Shown: positions 61,841 to 64,000 of the stretch, one piece after another
Layout: the number at the start of each line of letters is the position of its first letter
Position numbering within the stretch: position 1 is the stretch's first letter
Assembly (NCBI GenBank): GCA_036278935.1
Contig: DASUKA010000035.1
Location: 1 to 64,000, forward strand
DNA from: DASSNR01 sp036278935
GTDB taxonomy: Bacteria > Gemmatimonadota > Gemmatimonadetes > Gemmatimonadales > Gemmatimonadaceae
Reading direction: 5' to 3'
DNA: 64,000 nt
The notes under the pieces: model-generated
Told to the model about the DNA's origin: nothing
Database searches by the model: none
What the model saw: only the letters and a program-made list of their open reading frames with translations
Translations under genes and position numbers: made by a program

Positions 61841-62362
61841 TCATCGCGCTCCCGGCGCACCGTATCGAACGACGCTTCGGCAGGTGATGCCGAGCACGAC
61901 CAGCCCGACCACCACTGCCAACCCCAGCGAGGCAACCGAGAGCATGTGCAGCCGGGCGAACGCCAGCCGGGCCGGGTCGCTGGGCGACAGTGTCTCGAAC
62001 GCCGGTCCGATGGCCATACGGAGCTTATCGATCCGGGCGTCGACAATGAACTGTCCGACGGCGCACAGCACCGCAACCGCGACACCGCCGCCCAGCTGCA
62101 CACCGCGCCATGCGATAGCGCGCTGGCCGCTCAAGGCCAGCAGCGCGACCAGAATCCCGGCACAGAGCCCCGAGACGAAGATAACGGGTAGCGTCTGGCC
62201 GATGAGCGCTCCGGCCAGAGCGCGCGAGGGAAGCGCGCGGAACGCCGCCGGCGCGACGGCCGCAACGAAATAGATCACGGCTCCAAGCCAGAGGCAGAGA
62301 ACGACGATGCTCCAGAGGGCAGCGCCCACGCCGCGCCGGGCGTCGGAACGTTGCGCGCTCAT
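61841..62362 (-). CDS. DUF4149-like membrane protein
   Basis: The 173-residue protein has four hydrophobic helices (LWSIVVLCLWLGAVIYFVAAVAP, TLPVIFVSGLCAGILVALLAL, VQLGGGVAVAVLCAVGQFIV, LHMLSVASLGLAVVVGLVVLGI). FxAAVAPxAFRALP near residue 40 resembles the DUF4149 family. Function unknown. The start at 62362 is preferred; 31 bases separate it from the hydrolase gene upstream. Confidence 0.75.
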   Translation of the reverse strand: MSAQRSDARRGVGAALWSIVVLCLWLGAVIYFVAAVAPAAFRALPSRALAGALIGQTLPVIFVSGLCAGILVALLALSGQRAIAWRGVQLGGGVAVAVLCAVGQFIVDARIDKLRMAIGPAFETLSPSDPARLAFARLHMLSVASLGLAVVVGLVVLGITCRSVVRYGAPGAR

Positions 62363-62393
62363 ACGCGGGGGGCCGTCTGCGGGCCGGCGCAGC

Positions 62394-63053
62394 TCATATG
62401 GCGCCTGGAATGCGGACGGCACCGGTCAGGAACGGATTGCTCTCGAGTTCGCGGGCAATGGTTGTCGCCGGGCCGTGCCCGGAGTATACGACCGTGCTGC
62501 CCGGCAAAGCCGAAATGGCCGCCAGCGATCGCACGAGCTGGGCGCCATCGGCCAGCGGCAAGTCCGTGCGGCCCACCGACCCGGCGAAGAGACAGTCGCC
62601 CACGAACGCTACTCCATGCCCATGAATCACCACGTGCCCCGGCGCGTGGCCGGGCGTCTCCATTACGTGGAAGGCGAGCGTTCCGAGCGTGAGCGTCTGC
62701 CCGCCCGCGAGAGGCAGGTCCACCGGCGGCGGAGGATCAATGGCGAGACCGAACGCCAACCCGTGCTGCACCGCGCTCCGGTATAATGGGGCGCCTGCGG
62801 GGTGCGCGTAGATGGGCACATCGATCGCTCGCTTCACCGCCGCGATCCCTCCTACATGGTCCACGTGCGCATGGGTGAGCCAGATGGCGCGCAGCTTCGC
62901 TCGGGCCGCGCGTACGGCCTGTACCAACCGCTCGCCTTCCGCACCGGGATCGATGAGAACCGCGTCTCTGGTCGATGTATCGATCACCAGATAGCAGTTC
63001 TCCTGCAGCGCCCCGACCGTCAGGGTCTGCACACGCATCATCTTCTCGTCCAT
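62394..63053 (-). CDS. Metallo-beta-lactamase-fold hydrolase (glyoxalase II-like)
   Basis: The 219-residue protein has the metal site HAHVDH (WLTHAHVDHVGG), METPGHAPGHVVIH, FVGDCLFAGSVGRTDLP and VYSGHGPATTIARE. This pattern matches the small YcbL/GloB-like MBL hydrolases. Glyoxalase II activity is plausible, but substrates in this family are often unassigned. The start is uncertain: an ATG at 63053 or the pair 12-15 bases in. It is 34 bases downstream of the thioredoxin reductase. Confidence 0.88.
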   Translation of the reverse strand: MDEKMMRVQTLTVGALQENCYLVIDTSTRDAVLIDPGAEGERLVQAVRAARAKLRAIWLTHAHVDHVGGIAAVKRAIDVPIYAHPAGAPLYRSAVQHGLAFGLAIDPPPPVDLPLAGGQTLTLGTLAFHVMETPGHAPGHVVIHGHGVAFVGDCLFAGSVGRTDLPLADGAQLVRSLAAISALPGSTVVYSGHGPATTIARELESNPFLTGAVRIPGAI

Positions 63054-63087
63054 CGCCTCTTCGCGCTCGCCGGCCGCCTCTTCGCGG

Positions 63088-64000
63088 CTATTCCGCCGCC
63101 GTGGACGACTCTTCGCCCGGAACCGGCGCCTCCGCGGTCTCGATGACCGGCGATTCGCCGAGCCCCTGATGCGCCAACCAGCGTTCGGCTTCGAGGGCGG
63201 CCATGCACCCCGTGCCAGCCGCGGTGATCGCCTGGCGGTAATAGTCATCCATGACGTCGCCGGCGGCGAATACCCCCGGAACATCGGTCGCCGTTCGCCA
63301 GGGATGCGTCTTGATGTAGCCGTGCGGCGTGAGATCGAGCTGGCCATCGAGGAACGCCGAATTGGGTACGTGCCCGATCGCCACGAAGAGTCCCCCCAAT
63401 TCCAGATCGCTGCGTGCGCCGGTGATCGTATCCTCCAGACGCACGCCCGTGATCTCGTCGTATCCCAGCACCTCCACTACACGCGTGTTCCACAGCACGC
63501 GCACCTTCGGGTGCGAGAGTACGCGCTCGGCCATCACCTTGGACGCCCGGAATTGATCCCGGCGATGAATGATGACCACCTCGCGGGCGAACTTGGTGGT
63601 GTAGAGCGCCTCTTCCATGGCGGTGTCGCCGCCACCCACCACGCCCAGCACCTTGTCGCGATACACCGGCAGCGCGGCGTCGCAGACCGCGCAGGCGCTC
63701 ACGCCGCCGCCACTCTGCGCCAAACGCTCCTCATTGGGGACGCCCAGCCACTTCGCGTTTGCCCCCGTGGCAATGACGAGCGATCGCGCGCGCACTTCCC
63801 GGCCGCTGCTGGGTGTGAGGCGGAACGGATATCCCTGCAGGTCCACATGCTCGATGTTTTCCGATATCACCTGCACCCCGAATCGGAGTGCCTGCTCCTT
63901 CGTCCGCTCCATCAGCTCCGGCCCAGAGACGCCCCCGGGGAAGCCAGGGAAATTCTCCACCTCGGTGGTGGTCATGAGCTGGCCACCGGGGATGGTCGTG
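63088..64000 (-). CDS. trxB: Thioredoxin reductase (5' truncated)
   Basis: The gene runs off the window end; 303 residues are visible. It has FPGFPGGVSGPELMERTKEQALRFG, IATGANAKWLGVPNE, the redox pair CAVCD (typical TrxB CAxCD), GGGDTAMEEALYTTK (NADPH Rossmann), and GVFAAGDVMDDYYRQAITAAGTGCMAALEAERWL. The last 25 bases of the window continue the frame with no start codon seen. The N-terminal FAD GxGxxG motif is outside the window. It donates electrons from NADPH to thioredoxin. Confidence 0.95.
   Translation of the reverse strand, partial: TTIPGGQLMTTTEVENFPGFPGGVSGPELMERTKEQALRFGVQVISENIEHVDLQGYPFRLTPSSGREVRARSLVIATGANAKWLGVPNEERLAQSGGGVSACAVCDAALPVYRDKVLGVVGGGDTAMEEALYTTKFAREVVIIHRRDQFRASKVMAERVLSHPKVRVLWNTRVVEVLGYDEITGVRLEDTITGARSDLELGGLFVAIGHVPNSAFLDGQLDLTPHGYIKTHPWRTATDVPGVFAAGDVMDDYYRQAITAAGTGCMAALEAERWLAHQGLGESPVIETAEAPVPGEESSTAAE

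Overview
The window is about 64 kb of GC-rich chromosome from a Gram-negative (diderm) bacterium with a compact, nearly all-coding layout. Outer-membrane machinery is present (Tol-Pal, BamD, an LptD/OstA-like barrel, many lipoproteins). Protein style suggests Gemmatimonadota or a close relative: short lipoproteins rich in DSxR/DSIxRA, a DUF4321-tatA pair, and a LytS/LytTR kinase pair. This taxonomic call is inference from protein style, not a database match. I see no insertion sequence, prophage, CRISPR array or plasmid function. No gene-free stretch exceeds 300 bases. The largest gaps are 52586-52828 (paired hairpins, otherwise nothing recognised) and 61637-61840 (one perfect inverted repeat).

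Layout. 1-1272 (+): truncated SurA/PpiD-type foldase. 1332-5619 (-): TPR protein, polyprenyl synthase, DUF4321 protein, TatA. 5683-11311 (-): histidine utilisation genes hutH-hutU-hutI with a radical SAM gene between hutU and hutI. 11445-23548 (-): a tight chain of CcsA/HemX-like protein, siroheme dehydrogenase, HemA, sugar epimerase, TolQ, ExbD/TolR, TolA/TonB-like protein, TolB, Pal, CpoB, TatC and the LptD-like barrel. 23601-25471 (-): LysM protein and SSB. 25559-32342 (-): UvrB-TsaE-TsaB-RimI and RadC-Rel. 32440-46889 (-): SecA, NadD, BamD and two sugar-nucleotide blocks (UDP-glucose to UDP-glucuronate and UDP-xylose/galacturonate; GDP-mannose to a GDP-6-deoxyhexose), with carB between them. 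46981-50275 (-): ribosomal alpha operon rpmJ-rpsM-rpsK-rpsD-rpoA-rplQ-rpmB, ended by a clear intrinsic terminator.

50457-55752 is the only multi-gene plus-strand island. It carries a LytS-like kinase and LytTR regulator, followed by four envelope genes of unclear role: a beta-rich secreted protein, a DoxX-type membrane protein, an unknown lipoprotein and a cupredoxin lipoprotein. 55766-58750 (-) holds SmpB, amidase, PyrD and PyrF as an overlapping set. A tRNA-Leu(CAG) lies at 58929-59012 (+). 59082-64000 (-) contains an orphan helical protein, an Rrf2 regulator with IscR-like cysteines, aspartase, a DUF4149 membrane protein, a metallo-beta-lactamase-fold hydrolase and a truncated thioredoxin reductase.

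Most genes are housekeeping and many overlap by 1-4 bases, which implies translational coupling. The least explained parts are the plus-strand island, the radical SAM gene inside the hut cluster, and structured non-coding stretches (rpsD-rpoA, upstream of aspartase, 3' end of the cupredoxin gene).
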